In this document: positions 16,543 through 25,136 of the stretch, piece after piece | Layout of the letters: the number at the start of each line of letters is the position of its first letter | Numbering within the stretch: the first letter of the stretch is position 1 | Assembly (NCBI GenBank): GCA_037143735.1 | Contig: JBAWYD010000019.1 | Location: forward strand, 1 to 26,641 | Origin: JAPLJQ01 sp037143735 | GTDB lineage: Bacteria > Desulfobacterota > Syntrophia > Syntrophales > UBA2185 | Direction: 5' to 3' | Length of the DNA stretch: 26,641 nucleotides | The notes under the pieces: model-generated | What the model was told of the DNA's origin: nothing | Database searches by the model: none | What the model saw: the letters and a program-made list of their open reading frames with translations, nothing else | Program-made: the position numbers and the translations under genes

Positions 16543-17604
16543 ATGAAACGAGGCCCCAGCGGAAAATATCTCACGATCGCAACGGTGGGGGAATGTTGCC
16601 GTGCGTTTGTTCCCGATGCTCTTCCGCCCAAGCCGCCGTTGGAGGTTTCGCCCGGGTTGCGGGATAAGATGGATCAGGCCTTGCTGGCTTTGGGCCGTCT
16701 GGACAGCCTGACGCTATTGCTGCCGGATCCCTCGCTGTTTCTCTACATGTATGTGCGCAAGGAGGCGGTGCTTTCCTCGCAGATCGAGGGAACCCAGTCG
16801 TCGCTTTCAGATCTTCTGCTGTTTGAGCTGGAGGAAGCCCCGGGAGTTCCTCTGGATGACGTCCGCGAGGTGTCGAACCATGTGGCGGCATTGGAGCACG
16901 GATTGGCGCGATTGCGCGGGGATTTCACGCTTTCGCTCCGGTTGATCCGCGACATCCACAAGGTCTTGCTGAAGAAGGGACGTGGCGAGGGGAAGTCGCC
17001 CGGGGAATTCCGCCGCAGCCAGAACTGGATTGGGGGAACGCGTCCGGGTAACGCCGTTTTTGTGCCGCCACCGCCTGACCGTCTGACGGAGTGTCTCGGT
17101 AGCCTGGAGATGTTTCTGCATGACCGGCCCGTGCGGTCTCCCATCCTGATCAAGGCCGCACTGGCTCACGCGCAATTCGAGACCATCCATCCCTTCCTGG
17201 ACGGCAACGGCAGGATAGGAAGGCTGCTGATTACGTTGCTCCTGAACTCGGAGGAGGTTCTTCCGTCGCGGTGTAACCTCCGATTCCCAAACCATTGAGA
17301 GAAAAACTTTTACACGGAGAACCATGGAGATGGCACAGAGGACCACGGAGAAAAGAAGCATCGTTTTTGTCTCCGCGCCTCCTCCGCGCAACTCCGTGTT
17401 ACAGCTTTTAGAAAGAAAAAATATCAGTGTCACCTGATTACCATTCCCAAGGCGGCGGAGAAGACCGGGTTGTCGCCAAACACGGTGACGTCCTGTCTGA
17501 AGCATTTGGAAAAGATCGCCATCGTCCGGGAAATCACCAGGCGGCGGCGCGATCGTGTCTTTGTCTATTTCCCTTACATGGAGGTTCTTGGCGCAGGGCT
17601 ATGA
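16543..17604 (+). pseudogene. Fic-family protein gene, interrupted and internally deleted
   Basis: ATG 16543 starts a DUF4172-like N-terminal part with the antitoxin-like inhibitory motif SSQIEG, then the Fic core with the catalytic motif HPFLDGNGRIGR (residues 216-227). Fic enzymes attach AMP or a related group to target proteins through the His of this motif. After LLITLLL the expected sequence breaks off and the frame stops at 17298. A C-terminal winged-helix piece of the same family resumes at about 17435 (ITIPKAAEKTGLSPNTV, then VREITRRRRDRVFVYFPY) and ends at 17604. About 85 residues of the usual middle are missing, replaced by a GGAG-rich inverted repeat. The full-length family is about 370 residues. 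The Fic core could still be made as a 251-residue truncated product. Confidence 0.75.
17311..17402. repeat. GGAG-rich imperfect inverted repeat (MITE-like) inside the Fic gene
   Basis: The left end TACACGGAG (17311-17319) is mirrored by CTCCGTGTTA (17392-17401). Between them GGAG recurs at about 10-15 base spacing on the left half and CTCC on the right half, so the whole can fold into a long imperfect hairpin. It sits exactly where the Fic reading frame is lost. It codes for nothing. A non-autonomous mobile or dispersed repeat is likely; other copies would have to be found in the genome. Confidence 0.55.
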
Positions 17605-17613
17605 AATGCTATT

Positions 17614-17862
17614 GTGTCTTTGTCTCTGGCGGGAGCAACGGCGTTTGCTGGAGAAATAAAACAGGAGGATGCGCAAGGTATGGATAACATCGTCGCGCTA
17701 AGCGTCAAGGAGTGGCAGAAGTTGGAATACGGAATGTTCATTCACTTTGGTATGAGCACATTCACTGGGCGCATCCCGGCCTATCATCAGGAAAGGCTGA
17801 CGGATCTCCGAAAAAGAATTGACGCTAGCCAGACCAACGCGTCAGATCAAATGAAGACTATG
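17614..17862 (+). pseudogene. Fragment of an alpha-L-fucosidase (GH29-like) N-terminus
   Basis: From GTG 17614 the frame starts with a signal-peptide-like stretch (SLSLAGATAFAGE) and then reads KLEYGMFIHFGMSTFTG, which matches the conserved start of GH29 fucosidases (usually MFIHWG/MFIHFG about 40-60 residues in). The match ends after about 55 residues; GH29 proteins are 400-600 residues, so this is only the 5' piece. It lies directly behind the Fic remnant, in the same frame after its stop. The frame runs on to 17916 into the attC site, but that part no longer looks like the family. A relic of a lost gene is the best reading. Confidence 0.55.
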
Positions 17863-17931
17863 ACCCAACCAACAAATGCACCGTATTCTTCACCCGCAGC
17901 GGGTTCGAAACGGTGATTTGCGAAGTTCGGC
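17863..17931 (+). other. Integron attC site, upstream of the cassette
   Basis: R'' box ACCCAAC (17863-17869) fits RYYYAAC, and GTTCGGC (17925-17931) serves as R'. L'' AAATGCACCGT (17874-17884) pairs with L' ACGGTGATTT (17910-17919) with exactly one extra G at 17878, the extrahelical base typical of attC bottom-strand folding. The centre can also pair (TTC with GAA, ACCC with GGGT). Size 69 bases, within the usual range. Confidence 0.75.
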
Positions 17932-18311
17932 AATACAAAATGAAAGGAGAGCGATATGTTTTGCAAAAACTGTGGAAACGAAATCCCTGACAAGGCAGTC
18001 ATCTGTGTAATATGCGGGGTAGGTAATGACAATTTCGAGAAGAAAAAGGAAGGAGAGTTGAGCCAAGGCATTCTGTTCGCAGGTTATGTTCTTGCCCTTG
18101 TCATGCCATTCATAGGAGGAAACATCGGTATCTACGCAATGGTCAAGGGCAAGCTGGGTCATGGAATCGTAATGCTTGTTCTTGCATTCTTCTCCTTCTT
18201 GTTCTGGATCGGCGTTGTGATAACTAAGTAAAAAGAAATACAGAAGTGCGATCAAGGCGCTGCACCGGCGGCTTTTACGTTGCGTTTCAAAGTCACCGGT
18301 GAGCTTTGTCG
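17926..18311 (+). mobile_element. Integron gene cassette
   Basis: The segment between the two GTTCGGC core sites (cut G|TT) is 386 bases and holds one ORF (17956-18231) followed after 15 bases by an attC site, the standard layout of a mobile gene cassette. No integrase gene is in the window, so this may be part of an integrase-less attC cluster or an array continuing decayed on either side. Confidence 0.68.
17956..18231 (+). CDS. Zinc-ribbon protein with two TM segments, cassette gene
   Basis: 91 residues. ATG 17956 has a strong AAAGGAGAG site 4 bases upstream. Residues 3-20 form a CxxC-x10-CxxC zinc ribbon (C3, C6, C17, C20) of the common 'CKNCGNEIPDKAVIC' type, followed by a Lys/Glu linker and two hydrophobic helices at about 38-61 and 67-89. 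It is a small inner-membrane protein with a cytoplasmic metal-binding head; the function is unknown. Its position between two attC sites marks it as a cassette gene. Related zinc ribbons begin two proteins of the operon, but this is a common fold and no link is implied. Confidence 0.85.
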   Translation: MFCKNCGNEIPDKAVICVICGVGNDNFEKKKEGELSQGILFAGYVLALVMPFIGGNIGIYAMVKGKLGHGIVMLVLAFFSFLFWIGVVITK

Positions 18312-18317
18312 TTCGGC
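18247..18317 (+). other. Integron attC site, downstream of the cassette
   Basis: L'' GCTGCACCGG (18259-18268) pairs with L' CCGGTGAGC (18297-18304 region) with one extra G at 18262, the extrahelical base. The pairing continues inward with CTTT/AAAG, leaving a 13-base loop. R' is GTTCGGC at 18311-18317, the same core as the upstream site. R'' (TGCGATC, 18247-18253) departs from RYYYAAC, so this half is degenerate. Fifteen bases separate it from the cassette ORF. Confidence 0.7.
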
Positions 18318-18676
18318 ACACGAGGGAAAGGGAAGGAAGATACAGTAGAATTTCATTCAAGGAACAGATGTTCTAATTTAGGGTTTGGTTTTAATCACCA
18401 TTTTCAATTAATATCTGCAGAGGATCACAGAATGCTTCTGTAGGCACTCTGCAGGCACTCTGCAGGCTTATGCAGGAAACCATACCCATCTATGATTTGA
18501 CAGGCTCTGCTTGCTCCAGAGGCAACCTTTTATTTTGGCAAAACGCTTCTGTTTAACGGTTTTTTATTCTGTCTCTATTTTTGATTTTTATGGGGGGAAG
18601 GGGGGTAAAAACTGGTAATTTTGAATTTAGTTTTAACTATGTTGTTGGATAAATTGAATTCTAAAACACAACAGAA
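18318..18676. other. Non-coding stretch with short tandem repeat and G tracts
   Basis: I see no gene here. It contains an 11-base tandem unit TCTGCAGGCAC in about 2.8 copies (18437-18467) and two G6 runs separated by AA (18592-18605) in an AT-rich setting upstream of the next gene. It may be the remains of another cassette after the attC site. Confidence 0.6.
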
Positions 18677-19120
18677 ATGGAGAAAACCACCGTGTACAAA
18701 TTGCGGAATGGCAAACTGCTTGAACAGGTTGAGAACCTGCAAGATGTGTTTTTAAGGTTAACCAAAAAAGAAATATCGTCAGATGACATCAAAGAAATTG
18801 ACGGGATATTTTTTGTTCCGTGCACGAAAAACATTGATGACATTTTTGATGGCGTCATGTTGGAAAACGAACGATTAAGCGCTCAGCTGGACGCTCTGGT
18901 GAAAACGCCTAAGAGAGAGCGAAAACAAACGGAATTGAGTGAAGAAGCCATTGCAGAGAAAATCATGTTTCAGGCAATTGTTGAAAAACTGAATAACGCT
19001 GAGAAACCCAACAAAGAAGAAAAAGATTTTCTCGTCAACATAACAAATAAAAATAACAATGATCGCCATTACAAGCCCAGAAGACTGCCTTTAGTGGTGG
19101 TTAGTTTTTTGGCAAAATAG
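18677..19120 (+). CDS. Hypothetical protein, charged and helical
   Basis: 147 residues from ATG 18677; the upstream sequence is AT-rich without a good ribosome site. The protein is rich in Lys and Glu, with a first half of mixed alpha/beta character (VYKLRNGKLLEQVENL; IDGIFFVPCTKNIDDI) and a second half of charged helices (ENERLSAQL; ERKQTELSEEAIAEK). The last 20 residues (from about RHYKPRR) change to a basic then hydrophobic tail, perhaps because the original end was lost. No family is recognised. A strong hairpin begins 3 bases after the stop, which supports this as a real transcribed gene. Confidence 0.6.
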   Translation: MEKTTVYKLRNGKLLEQVENLQDVFLRLTKKEISSDDIKEIDGIFFVPCTKNIDDIFDGVMLENERLSAQLDALVKTPKRERKQTELSEEAIAEKIMFQAIVEKLNNAEKPNKEEKDFLVNITNKNNNDRHYKPRRLPLVVVSFLAK

Positions 19121-19122
19121 GC

Positions 19123-19159
19123 AACAACTCCATCAAGGTTTTTGGTTGATGGAGTTGTT
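19123..19159 (+). terminator. Perfect 14-bp hairpin after the hypothetical gene
   Basis: AACAACTCCATCAA (19123-19136) and TTGATGGAGTTGTT (19146-19159) are exact reverse complements around a 9-base loop. Only a short T run follows directly, with a T6 at about 19171. It probably ends the transcript of 18677-19120. Confidence 0.6.
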
Positions 19160-19188
19160 TATGTCTCAGATTTTTTGTACTAATTTTT

Positions 19189-19233
19189 GGGGGGGCATTG
19201 CATCGGATTGTTAGTCTGTCCCCCCCCTCCCCC
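19189..19233. repeat. G7 / C8-T-C5 homopolymer tracts
   Basis: G7 at 19189-19195 and C8TC5 at 19220-19233 could pair across a 24-base loop. Together with the G6AAG6 at 18592-18605 they flank the hypothetical gene. Confidence 0.8.
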
Positions 19234-19521
19234 TTGAGAATAAAAGCATGCTTTCCAATTCTGCCGGGAGCCCTCAAATGACGAGAAATCACGGATTGAT
19301 ATACCCCACTTTTAATTACTTATTTTCACGCAAAATGCCGGAAATCCTGATTAATTCTTATCTTTTCCGTAGTTTTTCTACCCATTGCTTACAATCTCAT
19401 CGATTACGATCCAGAATCATCGCATTTCCACATGGTTAGGGGAGTTCAGGTGGGAGCACTGCCTTGTAAAAAGTTGATGAAAGGGTAGTAGAAACGATCC
19501 GTTTCGTGCCTTTCCATCGTT
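19234..19521. other. Non-coding stretch
   Basis: I see no convincing gene here. The longest + strand frame (19248-19439) lacks a ribosome site and a protein-like composition. A small inverted repeat GAAACG/CGTTTC around ATC lies near 19490-19505. Confidence 0.5.
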
Positions 19522-19572
19522 GGCGTTCGATCGGATATTTTATTTTTAATCACAATCACAAGATCGAACGCC
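19522..19572 (-). terminator. Inverted repeat after the helicase gene
   Basis: GGCGTTCGATC (19522-19532) and GATCGAACGCC (19562-19572) are exact reverse complements, 11 bp, with a 29-base AT-rich loop. It begins 29 bases beyond the helicase stop on the - strand. It may be a terminator or an mRNA end stabiliser, but it lacks a T run and the loop is large; a protein-binding site or element end is also possible. Confidence 0.35.
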
Positions 19573-19601
19573 CTGGTCGTCAAATTGTCTGCACGTGCCT
19601 A

Positions 19602-22600
19602 TTACGGATTTAACTTCTGCGGAAGGATTGCCCTAAACCAATCACTTGAATTTTCACGCATGATTTCGCTACGATCTTTACCAAGTAGAACGCGTCCCAG
19701 CCGGTAAAAGTGTTGGCACATCGCTTCGCCGTCAGAAAGATGTCCGAAGGGAATGGTGATAACCGAATAGCCCAAATTCTGAAGGTGATCGCGTATTTGG
19801 CGATCACGCTCTGCCGTATCAGGATTGCCATGCAGATGCCCACTCATTCCATCCAGATAAATGCAAATGCCCTCAACACTCTCATTCGGCGGATCGTAAT
19901 AGAAATCTGGAGTGGTGGATCCGTAAGCCCGTTGAAGATCGATCGTCTTTTGGCATATCGGATCAGCGAATCCAGCCCGTCGAAGCATCGTCTGAAGATG
20001 GAGTTCCGCTTCATTCACTGGCATTGATCCTATCGCCTCTGACGATGCCGATGCTTGTTTTGGTGGTATGGCGTGAGTGAACTTTATGCTGTTGCCCCAA
20101 CTCCCCAAACATTCAGCAGCGACATGCCGGTTAAGGTATTTGTGCGTGTAGGCGTTTCTGAATGTCTGCAAGCAGTCTGGGCAGGACGATGGACATGCCG
20201 TCGGGCATTTTTCCACGACCTCAAGCGCTGCCGTAACAACTTCCGTCCAGCGCTCAACGAGTTGCTCCAGCAGCCCTGATCCGCCTGGCATCGGATCATA
20301 AAGCATCATGTCAACGGTCTCTGCCCCTGGCTGTGCGATGCTGACGATGTGTAAATCTTCCACTTCCATCTCAAGCACATTCGATGCCCCGATTCGCAAT
20401 GCCTCGGTCACGCTGTAACCCTCCTCACGGCTCATGCATGCGACAAGCGTCAAAGCATCGGCTACAATGTCGGCGTAAAACCCTGTCGGCTTAACATTGT
20501 GTCGACAGTTCTCCTCATGATATTTGGAGAAGTCATCGCGGTCGCGTTGCGAAGCCAAAGGTGAACGGCTCTGTCCGCAAACGAGGCACATTGGATAGCC
20601 AGGTTCACCCTTTAATGTCAGTTTGGCTTCTCCGACATTGATAAGCCTCAAGTAAGTATTAGACCGAAGATGTGCCTGTCGTGGCCCCCATGCAAAAGCG
20701 CGTCCATCACCATGCCGATTCTGTTCCTTGGCGAATATGGACACAGGCATTTGAAATCGGTAATCTTCATCATCACTGATCTGACTGATATGCGGCATGT
20801 CCACATCGCAGATTGGCACAGCCCTGATAACAGCAGCCCCAAGACCAACAGTATTTTCCTGAGGTTGTTCACCAATGCCGATCTCAATTACAGCCTCGTT
20901 TGGAACATCGACCTGAAGGTTGACGATGTCACGGGTGCCGCGAGGATCGAGATGATAGTACCGCGGCGTAAAGCGGTTGCCATTCGCATAAATCAGGTTG
21001 CCCGGAACGTATTCCCTCAGTGCCAGTGATGTTGGTCTTGGCAACTCAAAATCTGCCAGACCGCTGCCTGGCGGCACGAGTGTTGTCGCCCGTACTGATC
21101 CCACATCCAAACCATAACCAGGCAGGAATCCTTCCGACGCCAGCACCGAGAATGTGTTTGTGTCATCATAGCCTTCAGCTTCATGACGTCGACGTGTCTT
21201 AATACCCTTGAGTTTTTTGACGAAATTGTCGCAGCGCCGATGAAGAGCATCCTCATCAGGATCCAGTGTGCCCTTTTTGTTTCTCTCTATTTCGAGGCGT
21301 TTGATCTGATCAATTGCCCAGCGAAGACGATTCCAGATACGCAGGATGACTTCTGAAAGCGCATTGCCGAAGTTCTCCACATAAGTCAGAATCGTTTCCT
21401 GGTCAACAACCGAGGCGTCGTCCACCGGCCATCCCTGATGAAAGGCTGCGGTTACGGATGCAAGAATACACGCCCTGTGTTTCGTAATGACATCACCCAG
21501 CGGACTCACATCGAAGGGTTTGGACTGCCGCAGATAATCATGTGCGGCGAACAGATAATCACGCACCTGGTTTGGCAGACATGTTCGCAGAACCTCGGAG
21601 ACTTCGCGGCGGTCACCCTCGGAAAGCCCATGTTCATCCCGTGCCAGAGCGTGGAGCACCGTCAACGCCGCCGCATGAACATGTTTCGCAACCATAAACT
21701 CATTTTTCATGTTGAATCTCGGCGGCGTGACGGCGCCGGCAAGCATCTTCAAAGGATCGCGGAAATATGCCCTGTCATGGCTGAAAGGTCTTGAATATGT
21801 GAGATTGACTGCCATTCGGTGGCGGCGTCCCGCACGACCCGCCCGTTGCCAGTAATTCGATGGCAACGGTGGGACATTTCTCATGAGCACAGAGTCGAGC
21901 GACCCGATATCGACGCCCAACTCAAGTGTCGGGGTGCATACCAGAGTGTTGATGCGATCGCCTTCGCGTTTGAACAGGCGCTCGATTCTTTCCCGTTCAT
22001 CGGCTGGCACTTGGGCGGAGTGTTCCTTCGGACGAAGCATCACAAAGGATTGATCAAGCACCATCAGATCATAGTCGTCACAATTCTCCTTCCCGAAAAC
22101 CGTTATCCCGTTGCACCGCCATGCCATGCAAGCGTCATTTGGTGTTGTCCTCAGGTGGACGCGGCGGCATGTCTGGCAGCGGTAAACACCCTGGTGCGGC
22201 TCAAGACGCAATTTGTCCGTGTCTATCTGATAGACTCCCGCGCACTGAGGCAGAGCATTCCCCCTGCTGCCTTTGAGCGTGACCGCTGCAAGAAGTTGGA
22301 TGTCGTCAACCAACATTTGCCAAAGACCTTCAAAGAAGGAATCCACATCATCGGTTGGAACACCCCAGCGCCGTGCCGCCTGTCGGGCGATGGTGTCTCC
22401 GCGATTGCTGAGAAGTTGTTCAACGCGTCCTTCTTTGTCACCCGTGTTTCTTGTTATCTTAAGCCCCTTTGGGATGCCGGGTAACTTTGGTATGTAACCC
22501 CGCAGAATAAGAAAATCACCATCATCATGAAATTTGCCGAACAGATGGGTTTCGCGGTCTAAAAGAATGTTTTTCCGGCGAATTGTGTCGAGGAGTGCGG

Positions 22601-25136
22601 CAATGCCATCGGCCAACTTCCCGGGTGTAGCGCCAAGTCGGACAGCCCATCTCCGGACAAACTCATTGTCGGCGCCCAGCCGCGCATACCCTACCCGCAT
22701 GCGCCCCCACGGTTCCAGTCCAATGCGTTGTTTAACACCCGTCGTCAACTCTCGCAGCACCTGGATGCGCAAGAAGCGGCGTCGCTCCTGCTGATGCCTG
22801 ACTCCCTCCGCTTCTTTTCTGGTATAACGCCAAACTTCAGGTATGAGCGTACGACTCAAATCGTCGTCAGCATCCAGCACATCATCAAGATGAGCCGTCA
22901 GGTCACCCACAGACAGCGCCCCCTCTTTGATCCTTTTGTACATGATCGAGCGCAAACGATACCGCCGTGAGTGATCTTCCATCCACCCCGCCTGAAAGGC
23001 GGCATCCTGACGGTTGTCCGTAAACACAAGCAGACGCTTGTGTTCCGCGTGTTGGAGCATGTTCTGCGCAAGCACATGCACATCTGACACGGTCAGCGCC
23101 CTTACTTGACGTGCGGGTTCGCGGAAACCGCCCGGCCGATGCCGGCCCAGTGAGCCGCACGACACACACGAAGTCAGCCAGCCCGGATTTTTCTCCTTCT
23201 GGCGCACGGCAAGCAACCGAACCATATTCCCCTGCCGGCCACAGTGGCTGCATCGTTTCAGCGCATCTTGGTGAAGTGTCCCGCATGCCCGGCACATCCG
23301 GATTTCTGTGCATGCGCTTGGCAGAGTTCCCCGGCCATTTGCTGTTTTACTCTTTTTTTTTGCGGTTACGCCAGCCTTATTGGTGGCCGCATAAGGGGCA
23401 TCGCCGTCGTCATCATCTTCATCCCTGTTTTCGTTGTTTTCTTCTGATATGATTCGGTCAAGCAGAACGACACGGTTGCCGTCATGTTTTTCATCGAGCG
23501 GCTGCCAGAAACGTGATCCAGCCTCAGCGTCCCCGCCACCGGGTTTTGTGCCGAGGAATTCAAAATCCTTCACGCGGTGAATGAAGTAATGCTGCCCACA
23601 GGTCGTGCATGCAGTAACAGGCAGAGGATAGAGCTCAGAATTCTTTGCCAGCGCATCCTCGGCGGACAACCAGAGTTGAGGCCGGTCATTTTTATTTCCA
23701 GGGAATGTGATCACGGCGCTCTCCACACCCCGAACGAACGCATGGACAACGGGGCGCAGAAGCGGCCTCCCGTTATTCCGTGCCGCCGATCCAAGCGCAA
23801 GCCACACCAATAGTTCTTCCTCGCTGACCTCGCGCCCAACTTTTTCCTTGAGGTCGACAAGTAACTCCGCGACGGGTCGAGGCTTGATGAGCAACTGGGC
23901 GATCTGGTAAACGACCTCGTTCTGTGATAGTTCGTCGTAAAGAGCCTCCCGCCAAAGAGTCTGATCAATATCCCTTCCCGTAAGGGTGTGGTAAGCAATC
24001 CAGATGCTATTGCCCCCCTCGTCACCCTGTTCCACGGCTTCCAAGACATTTTTCAGATGATCACTTGCTTTGACTGCCTGTATTGCTGGCATGCGGCGTT
24101 TCTCCGCCCACAAATCCGCCTCATACTCCTCGGTCACCACTTCAACCGTCGCCGGATCGACGCCGAAAAATCTCTCCGCAAAATGTTTTGTCGCATCAGG
24201 TCCCTGGTTTGGGTCAGCCAGCGTTGCGGATGTTGCAATACATGTTGTTCCGCTGGCTTCCTTGCCGCAAAATGACCGCAAACGCCGGATAAGGCATGCC
24301 GTCTCCGCACCGGCTGCTCCGCGGAATGTGTGCGCCTCGTCCACGACCAGATAATCCAGCCGTACTCCTTCAAATAACTCAACATCCTGCGCCCGGGTCA
24401 GCAATAGTTCGAGTTGCTTGACATTCGTGAGCAGAATCCTCGGCTGTGCGCCGGGAGTGCGCATTTCCTCGCGGCTTACGCGTTCCTCGGACGGGTATAT
24501 GGCGAATGTCTGCCCCCGCAAACGTGCCAGTTCCAGTGCCTTGTGATAGTCGTCATTTGAAGAGCCTTGCGGCAGCCGCTGTCCTTCCACATCCTTGGTT
24601 TCTTCAGGTGTTTTCCCGACATACATTCCGAAGGTGATCCCGGAACCCGCCAGCATTTTCCTTAACCGGCCGAGTTGGTCTTCAGCCAGCGCATTCATCG
24701 GGTAAATCAGCACCGCCACGATGCCCGGCGGCGCTCCCTCATCACGCAGTTTGAGGCACTGGCTGATGATGGGCAGTAAAAAACACTCGGTCTTGCCGGA
24801 ACCTGTTCCGGTGGAAACAAGGGTGGTTCGGCATGCGGCAATGTGGCGGAACGCGGTTTCTTGATGTCCATAAACGGACTCAAAGGGCAGCAGATGGTTG
24901 CAGTGGGGATGCAAGATCCCTGCCCGTGTCAACTCGTCAATTCTTGCCCCCCGCCGAAATGAACGCGACAGGCTGAAATACGGGCCCTTCAATAACGGTG
25001 ATTTCCGGGTCTCCTCAAGGTTCAGAAGCCGCCGCATCTGCCCGTACAGATCGGCATCGGCAAACGCATAAGCCGTCATTTGATAGCGAAGGAAGTCCGA
25101 CAGGACCTTCTCTGTGTAGAGGATGGGATTCAGCAT
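19602..25136 (-). CDS. Large DEAH helicase with DUF1998 and C-terminal nuclease-like domain (DruE/MrfA-like)
   Basis: 1844 residues; ATG 25134-25136 is preceded by AGGAG 10 bases upstream. SF2 helicase motifs: Walker A TGTGSGKT 109-116, DEAH 266-269, SAT 303-305, and QRAGRAGR at 1097-1104. Between the two helicase lobes lie several Cys pairs (CTTCG, CRACG, CSHCG, CVSCG), probably zinc-binding. The DUF1998 region (about 1560-1660) ends in the cluster CPTACPSSCPDC (about 1642-1653). The last 110 residues (TTPDFYYDPP, CIYLDG, RDRQIRDHLQNLGYSVI) resemble Vsr/DUF559-type PD-(D/E)xK endonucleases. Large DUF1998 helicases of this size include DruE of the Druantia phage-defence system, and MrfA is a shorter repair relative; DISARM also has a helicase and a DUF1998 protein. 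With a DUF3800 protein and a likely methyltransferase upstream, a defence role is probable. Confidence 0.85.
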   Translation of the reverse strand: MLNPILYTEKVLSDFLRYQMTAYAFADADLYGQMRRLLNLEETRKSPLLKGPYFSLSRSFRRGARIDELTRAGILHPHCNHLLPFESVYGHQETAFRHIAACRTTLVSTGTGSGKTECFLLPIISQCLKLRDEGAPPGIVAVLIYPMNALAEDQLGRLRKMLAGSGITFGMYVGKTPEETKDVEGQRLPQGSSNDDYHKALELARLRGQTFAIYPSEERVSREEMRTPGAQPRILLTNVKQLELLLTRAQDVELFEGVRLDYLVVDEAHTFRGAAGAETACLIRRLRSFCGKEASGTTCIATSATLADPNQGPDATKHFAERFFGVDPATVEVVTEEYEADLWAEKRRMPAIQAVKASDHLKNVLEAVEQGDEGGNSIWIAYHTLTGRDIDQTLWREALYDELSQNEVVYQIAQLLIKPRPVAELLVDLKEKVGREVSEEELLVWLALGSAARNNGRPLLRPVVHAFVRGVESAVITFPGNKNDRPQLWLSAEDALAKNSELYPLPVTACTTCGQHYFIHRVKDFEFLGTKPGGGDAEAGSRFWQPLDEKHDGNRVVLLDRIISEENNENRDEDDDDGDAPYAATNKAGVTAKKKSKTANGRGTLPSACTEIRMCRACGTLHQDALKRCSHCGRQGNMVRLLAVRQKEKNPGWLTSCVSCGSLGRHRPGGFREPARQVRALTVSDVHVLAQNMLQHAEHKRLLVFTDNRQDAAFQAGWMEDHSRRYRLRSIMYKRIKEGALSVGDLTAHLDDVLDADDDLSRTLIPEVWRYTRKEAEGVRHQQERRRFLRIQVLRELTTGVKQRIGLEPWGRMRVGYARLGADNEFVRRWAVRLGATPGKLADGIAALLDTIRRKNILLDRETHLFGKFHDDGDFLILRGYIPKLPGIPKGLKITRNTGDKEGRVEQLLSNRGDTIARQAARRWGVPTDDVDSFFEGLWQMLVDDIQLLAAVTLKGSRGNALPQCAGVYQIDTDKLRLEPHQGVYRCQTCRRVHLRTTPNDACMAWRCNGITVFGKENCDDYDLMVLDQSFVMLRPKEHSAQVPADERERIERLFKREGDRINTLVCTPTLELGVDIGSLDSVLMRNVPPLPSNYWQRAGRAGRRHRMAVNLTYSRPFSHDRAYFRDPLKMLAGAVTPPRFNMKNEFMVAKHVHAAALTVLHALARDEHGLSEGDRREVSEVLRTCLPNQVRDYLFAAHDYLRQSKPFDVSPLGDVITKHRACILASVTAAFHQGWPVDDASVVDQETILTYVENFGNALSEVILRIWNRLRWAIDQIKRLEIERNKKGTLDPDEDALHRRCDNFVKKLKGIKTRRRHEAEGYDDTNTFSVLASEGFLPGYGLDVGSVRATTLVPPGSGLADFELPRPTSLALREYVPGNLIYANGNRFTPRYYHLDPRGTRDIVNLQVDVPNEAVIEIGIGEQPQENTVGLGAAVIRAVPICDVDMPHISQISDDEDYRFQMPVSIFAKEQNRHGDGRAFAWGPRQAHLRSNTYLRLINVGEAKLTLKGEPGYPMCLVCGQSRSPLASQRDRDDFSKYHEENCRHNVKPTGFYADIVADALTLVACMSREEGYSVTEALRIGASNVLEMEVEDLHIVSIAQPGAETVDMMLYDPMPGGSGLLEQLVERWTEVVTAALEVVEKCPTACPSSCPDCLQTFRNAYTHKYLNRHVAAECLGSWGNSIKFTHAIPPKQASASSEAIGSMPVNEAELHLQTMLRRAGFADPICQKTIDLQRAYGSTTPDFYYDPPNESVEGICIYLDGMSGHLHGNPDTAERDRQIRDHLQNLGYSVITIPFGHLSDGEAMCQHFYRLGRVLLGKDRSEIMRENSSDWFRAILPQKLNP

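Noticed and set aside
16170..16631. - strand frame of 153 codons across the decayed region
   Set aside because: Opposite the Fic start and the broken gene; composition is not protein-like and no ribosome site was found.
17827..17988. + strand frame ending in KMKGERYVLQKLWKRNP, possible gene remnant
   Set aside because: It runs through the attC site and the ribosome site of the cassette gene and has no start codon; probably chance.
19123..19159. Hairpin as a third attC site
   Set aside because: The arms are perfectly complementary without an extrahelical base, and no GTT-core R' box follows at the right distance.
21819..22484. Long + strand open frame (221 codons)
   Set aside because: Opposite the helicase domain with the GRAGR motif; no ribosome site or recognisable domain.
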